Shown: positions 8,906-18,755, numbered from the stretch's first letter. The stretch: 40,453 bases of DNA from an uncultured Acinetobacter sp. (GCF_943914805.1 NZ_CALUDM010000013.1:1-40453); one strand, 5' to 3'. A program made the numbers and translations. The notes: generated by a model not told the origin, from the sequence alone.

Positions 8906-9444
8906 GGTAATAAGCTCCGTACATCAACAGGTGCGCTTTCACGTTGCGCTTGACCTTTCTCTTTACCGTCAATTGCCATACCCGCTACACGGTAGAAGTT
9001 GTAATCTGGGTATTTACCAGGACCTGAAATAAGTAAGTTTTCTTTCTCATAAACAAGGTCTTGACGTACATATTCACCAAGTTCGAAATCTGGTGTTAAC
9101 TGAATCGCAGTCGTAGGACATGCTTCTTCACACATACCGCAGAAAATACAGCGTGAGAAGTTAATGCGGAAAAATTCTGGATACCAACGTCCATCTTCTT
9201 TTTCAGCTTTTTGCAATGAAATACAACCTACAGGGCATGCAACAGCACATAAGTTACATGCTACGCAACGCTCTTCACCATCTGGATCACGTGTTAACAC
9301 AATACGACCACGGTAGCGCGGAGGTACGATTTGTTCGGCTGGTACTTCAGGATATAAAATCGTGTCACGTTTACGTGTGACATGGCTAAACACCATCCAC
9401 AACGAACGAACAATTGACCCGACTCCAGCTAGAATTTTATACAT
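8902..9444 (-). CDS. nuoI: NADH-quinone oxidoreductase subunit I (two 4Fe-4S clusters)
   Basis: Peripheral-arm subunit that carries electrons through clusters N6a and N6b towards N2 in NuoB. The 180-residue protein has two ferredoxin motifs: Cys60, 63, 66 and 70 (CVACNLCAVACP) and Cys99, 102, 105 and 109 (CIFCGMCEEACP). The amphipathic N-terminus (KILAGVGSIVRSLWMVFSHV) would lie on the membrane. GGGAG lies upstream of the ATG. It follows nuoH after 17 bp and overlaps nuoJ by 4 bp. Confidence 0.97.
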   Translation of the reverse strand: MYKILAGVGSIVRSLWMVFSHVTRKRDTILYPEVPAEQIVPPRYRGRIVLTRDPDGEERCVACNLCAVACPVGCISLQKAEKEDGRWYPEFFRINFSRCIFCGMCEEACPTTAIQLTPDFELGEYVRQDLVYEKENLLISGPGKYPDYNFYRVAGMAIDGKEKGQAQRESAPVDVRSLLP

Positions 9445-9461
9445 TTTGTACTCCCTGCTGC

Positions 9462-10475
9462 CTAGGCTTGATTCATCAGAATCACAGCACCAGTCACCAA
9501 AAGGTTAACCAACGCCAGTGGTAAACATACTTTCCAACCAAAGTTCATCACTTGGTCATAACGTGGACGCATTAACGAACCACGAGCCAAGACGAACATC
9601 ATCACAAAGAATGCTGTTTTTGCGATGAACCAGAACGCATCTGGAATGAATGGAATATTTAAATTGAATGGCGCTAACCAACCACCGAAGAATAAAGTCA
9701 CGATCAATGCAGAAATTAAGATGACGTTTACGTATTCAGCTACGAAGAACATCCCCCATTTCATACCGCCGTATTCTACGTGGTAACCTTCAGCCAATTC
9801 TTGTTCTGCTTCTGGTTGGTCAAATGGATGACGGTGAGTCACCGCAACACCTGCAACCACGAAAATCATGAAGCCAATAAACTGAGGAATAACAAACCAT
9901 ACATCACGTTGAGCTTCTACGATGTCACGCAAGTTAAATGAACCTGCAATCGCAACTACACCCATCAATGAAATCCCTAAAAAGACTTCATAAGAAATGG
10001 TTTGAGCTGCTGAACGTAGACCACCGAGTAGTGCATATTTGTTATTTGATGACCAACCACCAAATAACACTGCATATACTGCGATACCTGCCATTGCCAT
10101 AAAGAACAATAGACCGATGCTCATGTCTGCAACACCTAAGTAAGGTGAAACAGGAATAACCATGAACGACATGACCGCAGTCGCCATCGCAACTGCTGGT
10201 GCTAAACGGAACGTCAGTTTATCAACAAATTTTGGTGTCCAATCTTCTTTGAACATGATTTTAAGCATGTCAGCAACGATCTGGAACATACCGCCTGGTC
10301 CAACACGGTTTGGACCATAACGGTCTTGCCATAAACCAAGCAAACGACGTTCAATGAACGACATTAATGCAGCAAGTAAAACCACGACCAACAAGATCAC
10401 GATAGCTTGAATCACTGAATAAGCGATTGGCCAGTCCTGAGCCCATGTTGGTAGAGCGCGTAAAGTTTCATTCAT
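9462..10475 (-). CDS. nuoH: NADH-quinone oxidoreductase subunit H
   Basis: Membrane subunit at the junction of the two arms that forms most of the quinone-binding chamber of complex I. The 337-residue protein has the conserved RRLLGLWQDRYGPNRVGPGG loop, the acidic stretch HPFDQPEAEQELAEGYHVEYGG that faces the quinone tunnel, and the C-terminal RPRYDQ motif. Eight or so hydrophobic helices are visible. The ribosome site (TAGGAGTG) is inside the last codons of nuoG, only 2 bp separating the two genes. Length is close to E. coli NuoH (325). Confidence 0.96.
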   Translation of the reverse strand: MNETLRALPTWAQDWPIAYSVIQAIVILLVVVLLAALMSFIERRLLGLWQDRYGPNRVGPGGMFQIVADMLKIMFKEDWTPKFVDKLTFRLAPAVAMATAVMSFMVIPVSPYLGVADMSIGLLFFMAMAGIAVYAVLFGGWSSNNKYALLGGLRSAAQTISYEVFLGISLMGVVAIAGSFNLRDIVEAQRDVWFVIPQFIGFMIFVVAGVAVTHRHPFDQPEAEQELAEGYHVEYGGMKWGMFFVAEYVNVILISALIVTLFFGGWLAPFNLNIPFIPDAFWFIAKTAFFVMMFVLARGSLMRPRYDQVMNFGWKVCLPLALVNLLVTGAVILMNQA

Positions 10476-10477
10476 GA

Positions 10478-13162
10478 TTACACTCCTACCGCCACAGATA
10501 CAGGTTCTGCAAGAGATACCGTAGGTGCTTGACCTACTGGATAACCAATATAACCTGAAGGTAAATATTCAATCACTTGCACAGGAAGACGAATTGTAGT
10601 CTCACCTGCATTAACCGTAATTTGCTGACCATCTTGTACATTCAAACGTTTCGCATCTTGCTCACCTACTGCAAATACAGGTGCTGGAATACGTGACTCC
10701 ATCGCAGGTGTTTTCGCAGTGAACTCACCCGAAGCAAAGATATGATGCATTGGCACTAAACGGAAACTGTCTGGGTTTGCCACAACTGCTGCAGGAGCAA
10801 CATAGCTACGTGTAGGACGTTTAGCAAGGCGATCAAATAAACGAACACCTGCATCACCACCTTTCAAATGCCCACCCACTTCATCTTGATATTTATTCCA
10901 AGATTGTGGAGAGTTCCAACCTGGTGCCCATGCAAATGGAACCAAAGAAGACGCATTTTGTGGTCCAACATAACCTTCCATAGAGAAGGTTAATGCTGAA
11001 TCTTTATCTACAGGTTGTTTAGGCTCATGTACATTTAACAATGCACGAATCGCTGTACGACCTGAGTAACGACGTGGTTCACGTGCAACTTTCAAACCAT
11101 GTACACGGTAACCAGCATTAGGTGCAACATCTTGAATCGCTTCAAGAGCAGGAACGTTTTTCACAACCGACTCGATAACATCATCAAGTAATGTCCAAGA
11201 AATCGCCTTACCTTTCACGCCAGTTTCAATGGCATGTAACCAACGCCAAGATTCTTTAATCGCAAGTTCAGGTTTGTAGTAGCTTGGATCGTAAACTTGG
11301 TAGAAGCGCTGTGCACGACCTTCTTGGCTCACCACAGTACCGTCACCTTCGACGAAACTCGCAGCAGACAATACGACATCAGCAGCTTTTACGGTGTCAG
11401 TTTCAGAATGATCTAAAACAATCACGTTTTGCGCTTTATCTAATGCAGCTTGAACTTGAGTCGCTGGTAAATGACGGAATAAGTCATTTTCCATAATCAC
11501 GATAGAATCATAATCTTGTGCAAATGCTTGTTCTAAGCTTAAACCACCAAACAGTGCCAAGCCCATTGAGTTCACTTCAGGAACAGTCAATGTTAAACCT
11601 GCATTTCCACCAAGGTTTTGCGCTACTTGTGTAGCCGCTTCCATGATCGCAGCATCTTGTAAGCTTGTACCAGAAATGATCAATGGTTTTTTCGCAGCTT
11701 TTAAAGTATCAGCAATGGTTTGAGCAAATGCTTTCGCATCATCGTCTAAACCAAGAATTACCTCACCTTTCACCGCTGCAGCGATTGCAAAACCTAAACG
11801 TGCAATATCATTTGGAGAAGCAACAACTTCACCTGTAGCAACATCAGCAAGACGCGTTTGCGTAGCCGCCAAGATATAAATCGGAGATTTCGCATCTTGA
11901 GCAATACGTTGTAGAGGTTCTGCTAACCAGTCTTGAGTACGACGTTCTGCAGCCATTTCTTTGGCTTTGTTTTTCGCAGCTTGGCGAACAGACAATGCCA
12001 TACGTGGTGCAGTTTGTGTTAAATCTTCACCAAGAATTAACACAGCATCATAACTTTCAATCTCACGCATACCCGGATTATAAATACCTTCGGTTTGCAT
12101 AATTGAAGCAGCAAGCTCAACCAAACTTTGTTCTTTCTGTGACATACCTGTTGAATAGTGTTGCTGTCCAACAAGCTCACGAAGTGCATAGTTTGATTCA
12201 AGTGATGCACGTGGCGAACCAATACCCAAAACTTTTTTGCCTTGAATATTTTCAATCACAGTATCTAAAGCTGTATCTACAGAAACTGTAGTCACTTCAG
12301 TACCACTGCGGAATTGTGGTTGACGTGGACGATCTTCACGGTTCACATAACCTGCACCAAAACGGCCTTTATCGCAAAGGAAGTATTGGTTTACGTCACC
12401 ATTAAAACGGTTTTCTATACGACGTAATTCGCCATAACGTTCACCCGGTGAAATGTTACAACCAGAAGAACAGCCTTGACATACGCTTGGCGCATACTGC
12501 ATGTCCCATTTACGGTTATAACGTGCAGAATGTGTTTTATCGGTAAATACACCTGTCGGGCAAACTTCAGTTAAGTTCCCTGAGAACTCTGATTCTAAAG
12601 TACCTGATTCTGGGCGACCGAAATAAACACGTGAAGCACTCGCATATACACCAAAATCTGTACCGCCTGCGTAATCATTGTAATAACGAACACAACGATA
12701 ACATGCGATACAACGGTTCATTTCATGTGCAATGAATGAACCCAATTCTTGATTGTGATGCGTACGCTTAGTGAAACGATAACGACGACGGTCGTGACCT
12801 GTCATCACTGTCATATCTTGTAGATGACAATGACCACCTTCTTCACAGACCGGACAGTCATGTGGATGGTTGGTCATTAAGAATTCCACGATAGATTCAC
12901 GGAAATCTTTCGCTTCTTTATCTTCAATCGAGATATAGGTATTGTCAGACGCAGGCGTCATACATGACATTACTAAACGACCACGCGTATCCTCAGGATT
13001 CGCATATTGAGTAACAGCACATTGACGGCAAGAACCGACTGAACCTAAGGATGGATGCCAACAAAAATATGGGATGTCGATGCCAAGACTCAAACATGCT
13101 TGTAGCAAGTTTTCCGAGCCGTTGACTTCATACGATTTTCCATCGACATGAATTGTAGCCAT
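10478..13162 (-). CDS. nuoG: NADH-quinone oxidoreductase subunit G (iron-sulfur/molybdopterin-like)
   Basis: Largest peripheral subunit of complex I, 894 residues. The N-terminal [2Fe-2S] site is at Cys34, 45, 48 and 67. It is followed by the His/Cys motif HPHDCPVCEEGGHC and by CIACYRC with a distal VCPTG for further 4Fe-4S clusters. A fourth set, CQGCSSGC with a distal Cys in YFLCDKGRFG, corresponds to the off-path N7 cluster known in E. coli. The rest is a degenerate molybdopterin-oxidoreductase fold, normal for the family and not catalytic. AAGGAAC lies 9 bases before the ATG. The 11-bp gap to nuoF and 2-bp gap to nuoH fit one operon. Confidence 0.96.
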   Translation of the reverse strand: MATIHVDGKSYEVNGSENLLQACLSLGIDIPYFCWHPSLGSVGSCRQCAVTQYANPEDTRGRLVMSCMTPASDNTYISIEDKEAKDFRESIVEFLMTNHPHDCPVCEEGGHCHLQDMTVMTGHDRRRYRFTKRTHHNQELGSFIAHEMNRCIACYRCVRYYNDYAGGTDFGVYASASRVYFGRPESGTLESEFSGNLTEVCPTGVFTDKTHSARYNRKWDMQYAPSVCQGCSSGCNISPGERYGELRRIENRFNGDVNQYFLCDKGRFGAGYVNREDRPRQPQFRSGTEVTTVSVDTALDTVIENIQGKKVLGIGSPRASLESNYALRELVGQQHYSTGMSQKEQSLVELAASIMQTEGIYNPGMREIESYDAVLILGEDLTQTAPRMALSVRQAAKNKAKEMAAERRTQDWLAEPLQRIAQDAKSPIYILAATQTRLADVATGEVVASPNDIARLGFAIAAAVKGEVILGLDDDAKAFAQTIADTLKAAKKPLIISGTSLQDAAIMEAATQVAQNLGGNAGLTLTVPEVNSMGLALFGGLSLEQAFAQDYDSIVIMENDLFRHLPATQVQAALDKAQNVIVLDHSETDTVKAADVVLSAASFVEGDGTVVSQEGRAQRFYQVYDPSYYKPELAIKESWRWLHAIETGVKGKAISWTLLDDVIESVVKNVPALEAIQDVAPNAGYRVHGLKVAREPRRYSGRTAIRALLNVHEPKQPVDKDSALTFSMEGYVGPQNASSLVPFAWAPGWNSPQSWNKYQDEVGGHLKGGDAGVRLFDRLAKRPTRSYVAPAAVVANPDSFRLVPMHHIFASGEFTAKTPAMESRIPAPVFAVGEQDAKRLNVQDGQQITVNAGETTIRLPVQVIEYLPSGYIGYPVGQAPTVSLAEPVSVAVGV

Positions 13163-13173
13163 AGTCGAGTTCC

Positions 13174-14505
13174 TTAAACTTGTTCTACGTTGCTTGCTTG
13201 AGCAGCAGGACGATCTGTCACTTTTGCTTCAAACTCGCTACGGAAATATTTGAGTGCGCCCATAAGTGGTTCCATCGCACCAGGTGCGTGAGCACAGAAA
13301 GTCTTACCAATCCACAATTTACGTGTGAGTTCTTGAAGATGTTGAATGTCTTCCATCTTCCCTTCACCATTTTCAATTGCTTTAAGCGCTTTAACTGCCC
13401 AAGGTAAACCATCACGGCAAGGCGTACAGAAACCGCATGACTCACGAGCAAAGAACTCTTCTAAGTTACGTGTCGCTGAAACCATACATTGTGTTTCATC
13501 AACCACCATCAACAAGCACGTACCTAAACGTGAACCTGCTTTCATGATGCTTTCCGCATCCATTGGAAGGTCGATGTGTTCAGCGGCCAAGAAGTCAGTC
13601 GATGCACCACCCGGTAACCATGCTTTGAGTTTCAAACCATCACGCATGCCACCCGCATAGTCCTCAATCACTTCACGTGCAGTCGTACCAAATGGAAGCT
13701 CCCATAAACCAGGGAATTTTACCTTACCTGACGCACCATAAATTTTTGTACCTGGATCTTTCGACTTACCGGCAGAAAGATTGATGTACCATTCAGGGCC
13801 ACGCAAAATAATTGCAGGCAAGTTATTGTAGGTCTCTACGTTATTGACAATCGTAGGACGACCCCAAGCACCCGCAACCTGTGGGAAAGGTGGTTTAGTA
13901 CGTGGATTTGCACGACGACCTTCAAGAGAGTTAATCAATGCAGTTTCTTCACCACAAATATAACGACCTGCGCCCGTATGTACGTGTAAATCAAAGTTCC
14001 AACCTGTACCGAGGATATTGTCACCCAAGTAACCTTTGGCACGAACCTGCTCTAAAGCATCATTAAGATACTGAGCAGCTTCGATGTATTCACCACGAAT
14101 GAAGATATAACCTTGAGTTGCTTCGAGGGTATAACCTGCAATCAACATCCCTTCGATCAATTGATGTGGAAGTTTTTCCATCAACAAACGGTCTTTGAAT
14201 GTACCCGGCTCCATTTCATCAGCATTACAAATCAGGTAACGAGGGCCGCCATCATTAGGTGCCATCAATGACCATTTAATACCTGCTGGGAAACCTGCAC
14301 CACCACGACCTTTTACCGTCGCAGCTTTAATCACTTCCAACACATCTTTCGGTGGCATAGTGATAGCTTTTTTAAAGCCTGCATAACCTTCAAGCGCTTC
14401 GTAATCATCTGCATTACGTACAAATTCTTGTTTGCTCAAACGCCATGTTAATGGATGGGTTTCTGGATTACCTTCGCCATAAATTGGTTTTGGTTCGGTA
14501 TTCAT
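13174..14505 (-). CDS. nuoF: NADH-quinone oxidoreductase subunit F (NADH/FMN-binding)
   Basis: Entry point for electrons: binds NADH and FMN and carries cluster N3. In the 443-residue protein GRGGAGFPAG (residues 66-75) and GAGRYICGEETALINSLEG form the nucleotide and flavin sites. ESCGFCTPCRDG plus a distal Cys in KTFCAHAPGA bind the 4Fe-4S cluster. The ATG overlaps the nuoE stop as ATGA, so NuoE and NuoF, which form one module, are translationally coupled. Length matches E. coli NuoF (445). Confidence 0.97.
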   Translation of the reverse strand: MNTEPKPIYGEGNPETHPLTWRLSKQEFVRNADDYEALEGYAGFKKAITMPPKDVLEVIKAATVKGRGGAGFPAGIKWSLMAPNDGGPRYLICNADEMEPGTFKDRLLMEKLPHQLIEGMLIAGYTLEATQGYIFIRGEYIEAAQYLNDALEQVRAKGYLGDNILGTGWNFDLHVHTGAGRYICGEETALINSLEGRRANPRTKPPFPQVAGAWGRPTIVNNVETYNNLPAIILRGPEWYINLSAGKSKDPGTKIYGASGKVKFPGLWELPFGTTAREVIEDYAGGMRDGLKLKAWLPGGASTDFLAAEHIDLPMDAESIMKAGSRLGTCLLMVVDETQCMVSATRNLEEFFARESCGFCTPCRDGLPWAVKALKAIENGEGKMEDIQHLQELTRKLWIGKTFCAHAPGAMEPLMGALKYFRSEFEAKVTDRPAAQASNVEQV

Positions 14506-15011
14506 ACATACTTCTCCAATAACTGTTGAATTGATGTCACTTCAACCAAGCCGTGAGTATCTTCATCAATCATCAACGTCGGACCTTTATCGCAGTTACC
14601 TAAACAACAGATTGGCAATAAAGTGAAACGACCATCAGCGGTAGTTTGACCAAATTGAATTCCCAATTCACGTTGAAAAGCTTCTGCCAAAGTTTCCGCA
14701 CCCATCAAGAAGCAAGCAATTGAGTCACATAATAAAATCACGTGACGACCAACAGGTTGGCGATAAATACGGTTATAGAAGGTTGCAACACCTTCAAGAT
14801 CAGCAACAGAAATTGTCAACAATTGTGCAATCGCATGTAGCTGTGCATCATCCACCCAACCATTGCGGCGTTGTACGCATTTTAAAGCATCCAATGACGC
14901 TGCGCGTGGGTATGGATAATGACCAATGTGATGTTCGATTTCATGGATTTCATCCGCAGTCAAAATCCCTTCAACATTCACACGTGGCTTTTTATCAGTC
15001 AAAATCATCAT
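14502..15011 (-). CDS. nuoE: NADH-quinone oxidoreductase subunit E ([2Fe-2S])
   Basis: Thioredoxin-fold [2Fe-2S] subunit (cluster N1a) of the NADH dehydrogenase module. With the chosen start the protein has 169 residues (E. coli 166), and the ligands are Cys95, Cys100, Cys136 and Cys140, with the family spacing (CDSIAC and CCLGNC). ATG at 15011 is preferred because AGGGG lies 10 bases upstream, overlapping the nuoCD stop. The frame stays open to 15056, but that extension overlaps nuoCD and lacks homology. A second ATG directly follows. Confidence 0.95.
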   Translation of the reverse strand: MMILTDKKPRVNVEGILTADEIHEIEHHIGHYPYPRAASLDALKCVQRRNGWVDDAQLHAIAQLLTISVADLEGVATFYNRIYRQPVGRHVILLCDSIACFLMGAETLAEAFQRELGIQFGQTTADGRFTLLPICCLGNCDKGPTLMIDEDTHGLVEVTSIQQLLEKYV

Positions 15012-15024
15012 AATGCGTCTACCC

Positions 15025-16812
15025 CTAGCGATCCACGTCAGCCATAACGACATCAATAGTCGCTAAATAAATGATCAAGTCAGATACAAGACTGCCGTTA
15101 ATCACGGAAGGAATTTGCTGCAAATGTGTGAATGTTGGCGTACGAATACGTGTACGGTAACTCATCGTTGACTTATCAGAAGTCAAGTAGTAGTTAGACG
15201 CACCTTTCACAACTTCAGCCATTACAGACGCTTCGCCTGCTGGCATTACAGGACCCCATGACACGCTCAAGAAGTGCGTAATCAAAGTTTCAATATCTTG
15301 TAAAGTCTTGTCTTTTGGTGGTGGAACAGCCAAAGGATGATCTGCTTTATACGGACCAGATGGCATATTATCCAAACATTGCTTAACAATTTTCAATGAT
15401 TGATTAATTTCATGGAAATGCACCATCACACGTGCATAAGCATCGCCTTCATACTCTAATGGCACTTCGAAATCATAGTTTTCGTAGCCACTGTATGGAC
15501 GATATTTACGTACATCGAAATCAATACCTGTTGCACGTAAACCTGTACCAGTTACACCCCAAGCCAATGCAGATTTTGCATCGTATTGTGCAACATTACG
15601 GGTACGACCAATGAATACTGAGTTACGTAACGCAGCTTTGTAGTATTCATTCATACGACTTGGCATCCATTCGAGAATATCACGAATGAGTTTTTGCCAG
15701 TTGTTTGGTAAGTCGTGTGCTGTACCACCGATACGGAACCATGCTGGATGCATACGGAAACCTGTGATCGCTTCAATCGCGTCATAGATTTTTTGACGGT
15801 CTGCAAACATATAGAATACAGGCGTCATACCACCCGCATCTTGAATTGCAGTACCGATATACAACAAGTGGTTATTGATACGGAATAATTCAGACATCAT
15901 GACACGGATACATTGTGCACGGTCAGGAACAGTGATTCCCGCCATTTGCTCCACACCCATCACATAAGGCATGTTTTGCGCACAACCACCCAAGTAGTCA
16001 ACACGGTCTGTATATGGAATGAAAGAATGCCATGTTTGACGCTCAGCCATCTTTTCCACACCACGGTGGTGATAACCAATATCAGGTACACAGTCTTTCA
16101 CTTCTTCGCCATCAAGCTGCAAAATTACACGGAATGCACCGTGAGCAGATGGATGGTTAGGACCTAAGTTAAGGAACATGAAATCTTCATCGTCATTACC
16201 ACGAGTCAGACCCCAATCTTCAGGCACAAAACGAAGATGTTCTTGTTCAAAGTCTTGCTTCGCTTTATCTTGCATGTACGGCGTATATTCAGTCGCACGT
16301 GCAGAATATTCTTTACGAAGTGGATGACCTTCCCAATATGTCGGTAACAAAATACGACGAAGCATTGGATGCCCTTCGAAATTGATTCCAAACATATCGT
16401 AAGCTTCACGTTCGTACCAGTTAGCATTTGGCCAAATATTGGTCGCAGTTGGAATGTTTAGATCATTCTCACTCAACGCCACTTTAATACGAATATCACT
16501 ATTGCGTTCCAAAGAAAGCAAGTGATAGAAAACCGTAAAGTCAGATGCAGGTAAATCCTCACGATGAGTACGTAAACGCTCATCTACTGCTGACAAGTCA
16601 AACAGCATCACATAAGGACGTGACACTTTACGCAGGTACATTAAAACATCTTGTACACGTGCGCGTTCAACCCAGACCGTTGGAAAATCTTCAAACGTCG
16701 GTTGCACGTAAAAGTTCTCGCCAAATTTGGCTTTGAGATCTTCTACAATCGCAAATGCTGGGCGTGAATCAACTGGAGTTGATTCTGGCATAGCAATTTC
16801 AGTTTCAGCCAT
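15025..16812 (-). CDS. nuoC: NADH-quinone oxidoreductase fused subunit C/D
   Basis: Fusion of the 30-kDa (NuoC) and 49-kDa (NuoD) subunits, usually called nuoCD. In the 595-residue protein residues 1-190 are the NuoC part, with the signature around ANWYEREAYDMFGINFEGHP, and residues from about 210 are NuoD. HPSAHG at 220-225 and DRVDYLGG line the quinone site next to cluster N2. The fused form is the normal arrangement in enterobacteria and relatives (E. coli 596-600 residues). AGGAAG precedes the ATG. An 86-bp gap to nuoB is the largest gap inside the operon. Confidence 0.96.
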   Translation of the reverse strand: MAETEIAMPESTPVDSRPAFAIVEDLKAKFGENFYVQPTFEDFPTVWVERARVQDVLMYLRKVSRPYVMLFDLSAVDERLRTHREDLPASDFTVFYHLLSLERNSDIRIKVALSENDLNIPTATNIWPNANWYEREAYDMFGINFEGHPMLRRILLPTYWEGHPLRKEYSARATEYTPYMQDKAKQDFEQEHLRFVPEDWGLTRGNDDEDFMFLNLGPNHPSAHGAFRVILQLDGEEVKDCVPDIGYHHRGVEKMAERQTWHSFIPYTDRVDYLGGCAQNMPYVMGVEQMAGITVPDRAQCIRVMMSELFRINNHLLYIGTAIQDAGGMTPVFYMFADRQKIYDAIEAITGFRMHPAWFRIGGTAHDLPNNWQKLIRDILEWMPSRMNEYYKAALRNSVFIGRTRNVAQYDAKSALAWGVTGTGLRATGIDFDVRKYRPYSGYENYDFEVPLEYEGDAYARVMVHFHEINQSLKIVKQCLDNMPSGPYKADHPLAVPPPKDKTLQDIETLITHFLSVSWGPVMPAGEASVMAEVVKGASNYYLTSDKSTMSYRTRIRTPTFTHLQQIPSVINGSLVSDLIIYLATIDVVMADVDR

Positions 16813-16898
16813 TGGCTTGGCTTCCTATTTAATACAAATTCTGTGAAATTTCCTGATGATCATATCCATCAGATATGTCAAACATTCATCAGTAAAAA

Positions 16899-17576
16899 TT
16901 ACTCAATTTCGTCCATAGAGCGTAAGTTTTTAACAGCAATACGTTCAGCATTCTTACGGTCACGTTCAGGCATCATCTTTGGCTTATACACTGGCTTAAG
17001 ATCATCACCGATTACCGCAGAAAGAGGACGACGCTCTAATTGAATTTGGTCTTGTAACAACATTAATGCTTGGATCAATGCTTCAGGACGAGGCGGACAA
17101 CCTGGAACGTACACGTCAACAGGAATAATCTTATCCACACCTTGCACAACTGAATAAATATCGTACATACCACCAGAGTTTGCACAAGCACCCATTGAGA
17201 TCACCCATTTAGGCTCAAGCATTTGTTCATACAAACGTTGAATTACAGGTGCCATTTTTACAAAGCATGTGCCTGCAACGATCATTAAGTCAGCTTGACG
17301 TGGTGAAGCACGAATAACTTCGGCACCGAAACGTGATAAGTCATGCACACCTGTTAAAGTTGTTGCGTATTCTACGTAACAGCATGACGTACCAAAGTTA
17401 AAAGGCCATAATGAATTTTTACGGCCCCAGTTCACAGCTGTATGCGCCACATCCTCTAAACGAGTCATGAACACATTTTTATTCACTTCTTCTTCAAGTG
17501 GATCAGTCACAATTTGACGATCTTGAAGTGGATATTGCTCAGCTTCTGGATTCGCACGGGTTAACGTATATTTCAT
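16899..17576 (-). CDS. nuoB: NADH-quinone oxidoreductase subunit B (cluster N2)
   Basis: Holds cluster N2, the last electron donor to quinone, at the interface with NuoD and NuoH. The 225-residue protein has adjacent Cys65-Cys66 (GTSCCYVEY), Cys131 (MGACANSGGMYD) and Cys160 (VPGCPPRPE), matching the four N2 ligands of E. coli NuoB (63, 64, 129, 158). AAGGAG lies about 10 bases before the ATG and overlaps the nuoA stop. The gene begins 7 bp after nuoA. Confidence 0.97.
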   Translation of the reverse strand: MKYTLTRANPEAEQYPLQDRQIVTDPLEEEVNKNVFMTRLEDVAHTAVNWGRKNSLWPFNFGTSCCYVEYATTLTGVHDLSRFGAEVIRASPRQADLMIVAGTCFVKMAPVIQRLYEQMLEPKWVISMGACANSGGMYDIYSVVQGVDKIIPVDVYVPGCPPRPEALIQALMLLQDQIQLERRPLSAVIGDDLKPVYKPKMMPERDRKNAERIAVKNLRSMDEIE

Positions 17577-17583
17577 TCCCGAG

Positions 17584-18132
17584 TTACTCCTTATTCAGTG
17601 ACAAAGTCGGAGATTTAGATTTCACACGACCAGATGATTGAGCTGGAATTGTACCTGTAGGGTCAATCACTAACTCTTCAATAGAATTGAAGCGGGTAAT
17701 TTCTGCAAGGTCCATATTCGGAGAACCTACTTTAGGTTTGATACCTGCTGCTTTACGACGATCTGAAGGTGCCCAGTTAAGTGCGCCAGTTGAAAGTTCA
17801 TAAACCAAACCAACAAGCAAAACTAAAATAAATACAGCCGCAGTTGCAAAACCAACCCAACCCACTTCACGAACAGAATTCGCCCATGCGTATAAGTACA
17901 GCGCTTCTAAGTCGAACACGACAAAGAAGATTGCAACCAAATAAAATTTTGCAGATAAGCGGATACGTGCACCACCAGCACTTACCACACCTGATTCAAA
18001 TTGCTCTTGCTTCGCACGTCCCCACGATTTACCCCCAAGGAGTAAAGGAACTGTAAGCATAAAGACACATAGAAATGTAACGCCGATCACGAAGGCAATA
18101 ATCGCCCAATCGTATGGAGTAATGGCACTCAT
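17584..18132 (-). CDS. nuoA: NADH-quinone oxidoreductase subunit A
   Basis: Three-helix membrane subunit next to the quinone chamber, first gene of the operon. The 182-residue protein has the conserved loop QEQFESGVVSAGGARIRLSAKFYLVAIFFVVFDLEALYLY. ATG at 18132 (MSAITPYDW) is chosen because CAGGAGTT lies about 10 bases upstream; the frame runs open to 18204 without a ribosome site. The C-terminal tail after the third helix (about 60 residues, Pro/Ser/Lys-rich) is longer than in E. coli NuoA (147) and looks disordered. Confidence 0.94.
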   Translation of the reverse strand: MSAITPYDWAIIAFVIGVTFLCVFMLTVPLLLGGKSWGRAKQEQFESGVVSAGGARIRLSAKFYLVAIFFVVFDLEALYLYAWANSVREVGWVGFATAAVFILVLLVGLVYELSTGALNWAPSDRRKAAGIKPKVGSPNMDLAEITRFNSIEELVIDPTGTIPAQSSGRVKSKSPTLSLNKE

Positions 18133-18220
18133 GCGGGGATAACTCCTGGCAGGCCTATTATTAACAAAGAATGTATGTATTGGCCTAGTAAATACACCAT
18201 ACACAAAATAAATCTGACTA

Positions 18221-18250
18221 ATTGTACCCGATTGATGTCATCTGTTGCTA
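18221..18250 (-). promoter_or_regulatory. Weak candidate promoter of the nuo operon
   Basis: On the minus strand TACAAT (18221-18226) lies 89 bp upstream of nuoA and is the best -10-like hexamer near it. The -35 region is poor (TAGCAA at 18 bp spacing, 3 of 6), so activation by a regulator would be needed if this is used. Inference only. Confidence 0.3.
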
Positions 18251-18755
18251 GTTAATCACTCTAAGTCTTTCGGATGATTTTTTATGCAAAATACATAATT
18301 CCGCATCATTTAAGCCAATACAGCCACTTTTTATCGTTTTATTAAATATAAACCTCTATTATCATTATATTTTCCGAACTACAAATACAGCACATGAATT
18401 AAAAATAACAAATCAGTAGCTTAGTTCTGTTCTCAAGGCTTTAAAAAGCACTTTTTTTCAATTTTTTGTAGCATAAGATCAATTTTTCATGCGAATTTGA
18501 GAGTTATTAAAATCAAACATTTTGTTACACTCTATGTTACAAAACAAACTAAAGCTCAAGATAATTTAGCTAAATTATCAACATAAGATAAAATACCAGC
18601 AATAAAATAGTATTTTTAAATTTTAATAATATTTTTTATCACAATTAATAGTACTTTTGAAAGCAAATTCTTTTAAATAAAGCATAAAACAATGACGATT
18701 CCTACTTTTCACCTACCTCAAAACAATGAATTCAGTTTTGCCCATTGAAAAATTT
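18250..18755. other. Long AT-rich divergent spacer between nuoA and a 116-aa gene
   Basis: No convincing ORF is seen. The stretch contains a GTTACA direct repeat with a 12-bp period (18524-18529 and 18536-18541) and a perfect 20-bp palindrome GATAATTTAGCTAAATTATC (18560-18579). Both may be protein-binding sites for control of nuo or of the divergent gene. The rest is A/T-rich without clear structure. Confidence 0.5.

Noticed and set aside
12037..12255. Additional ORFs inside nuoG, nuoF, nuoCD, nrdA and the importer genes
   Set aside because: All lie in other frames of clearly conserved genes and lack ribosome sites or recognisable features.
17131..17139. Second exact TTATCCACA
   Set aside because: It is inside the nuoB coding sequence and encodes conserved residues, so it is taken as chance. 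It also shows that one 9-mer alone is weak evidence.
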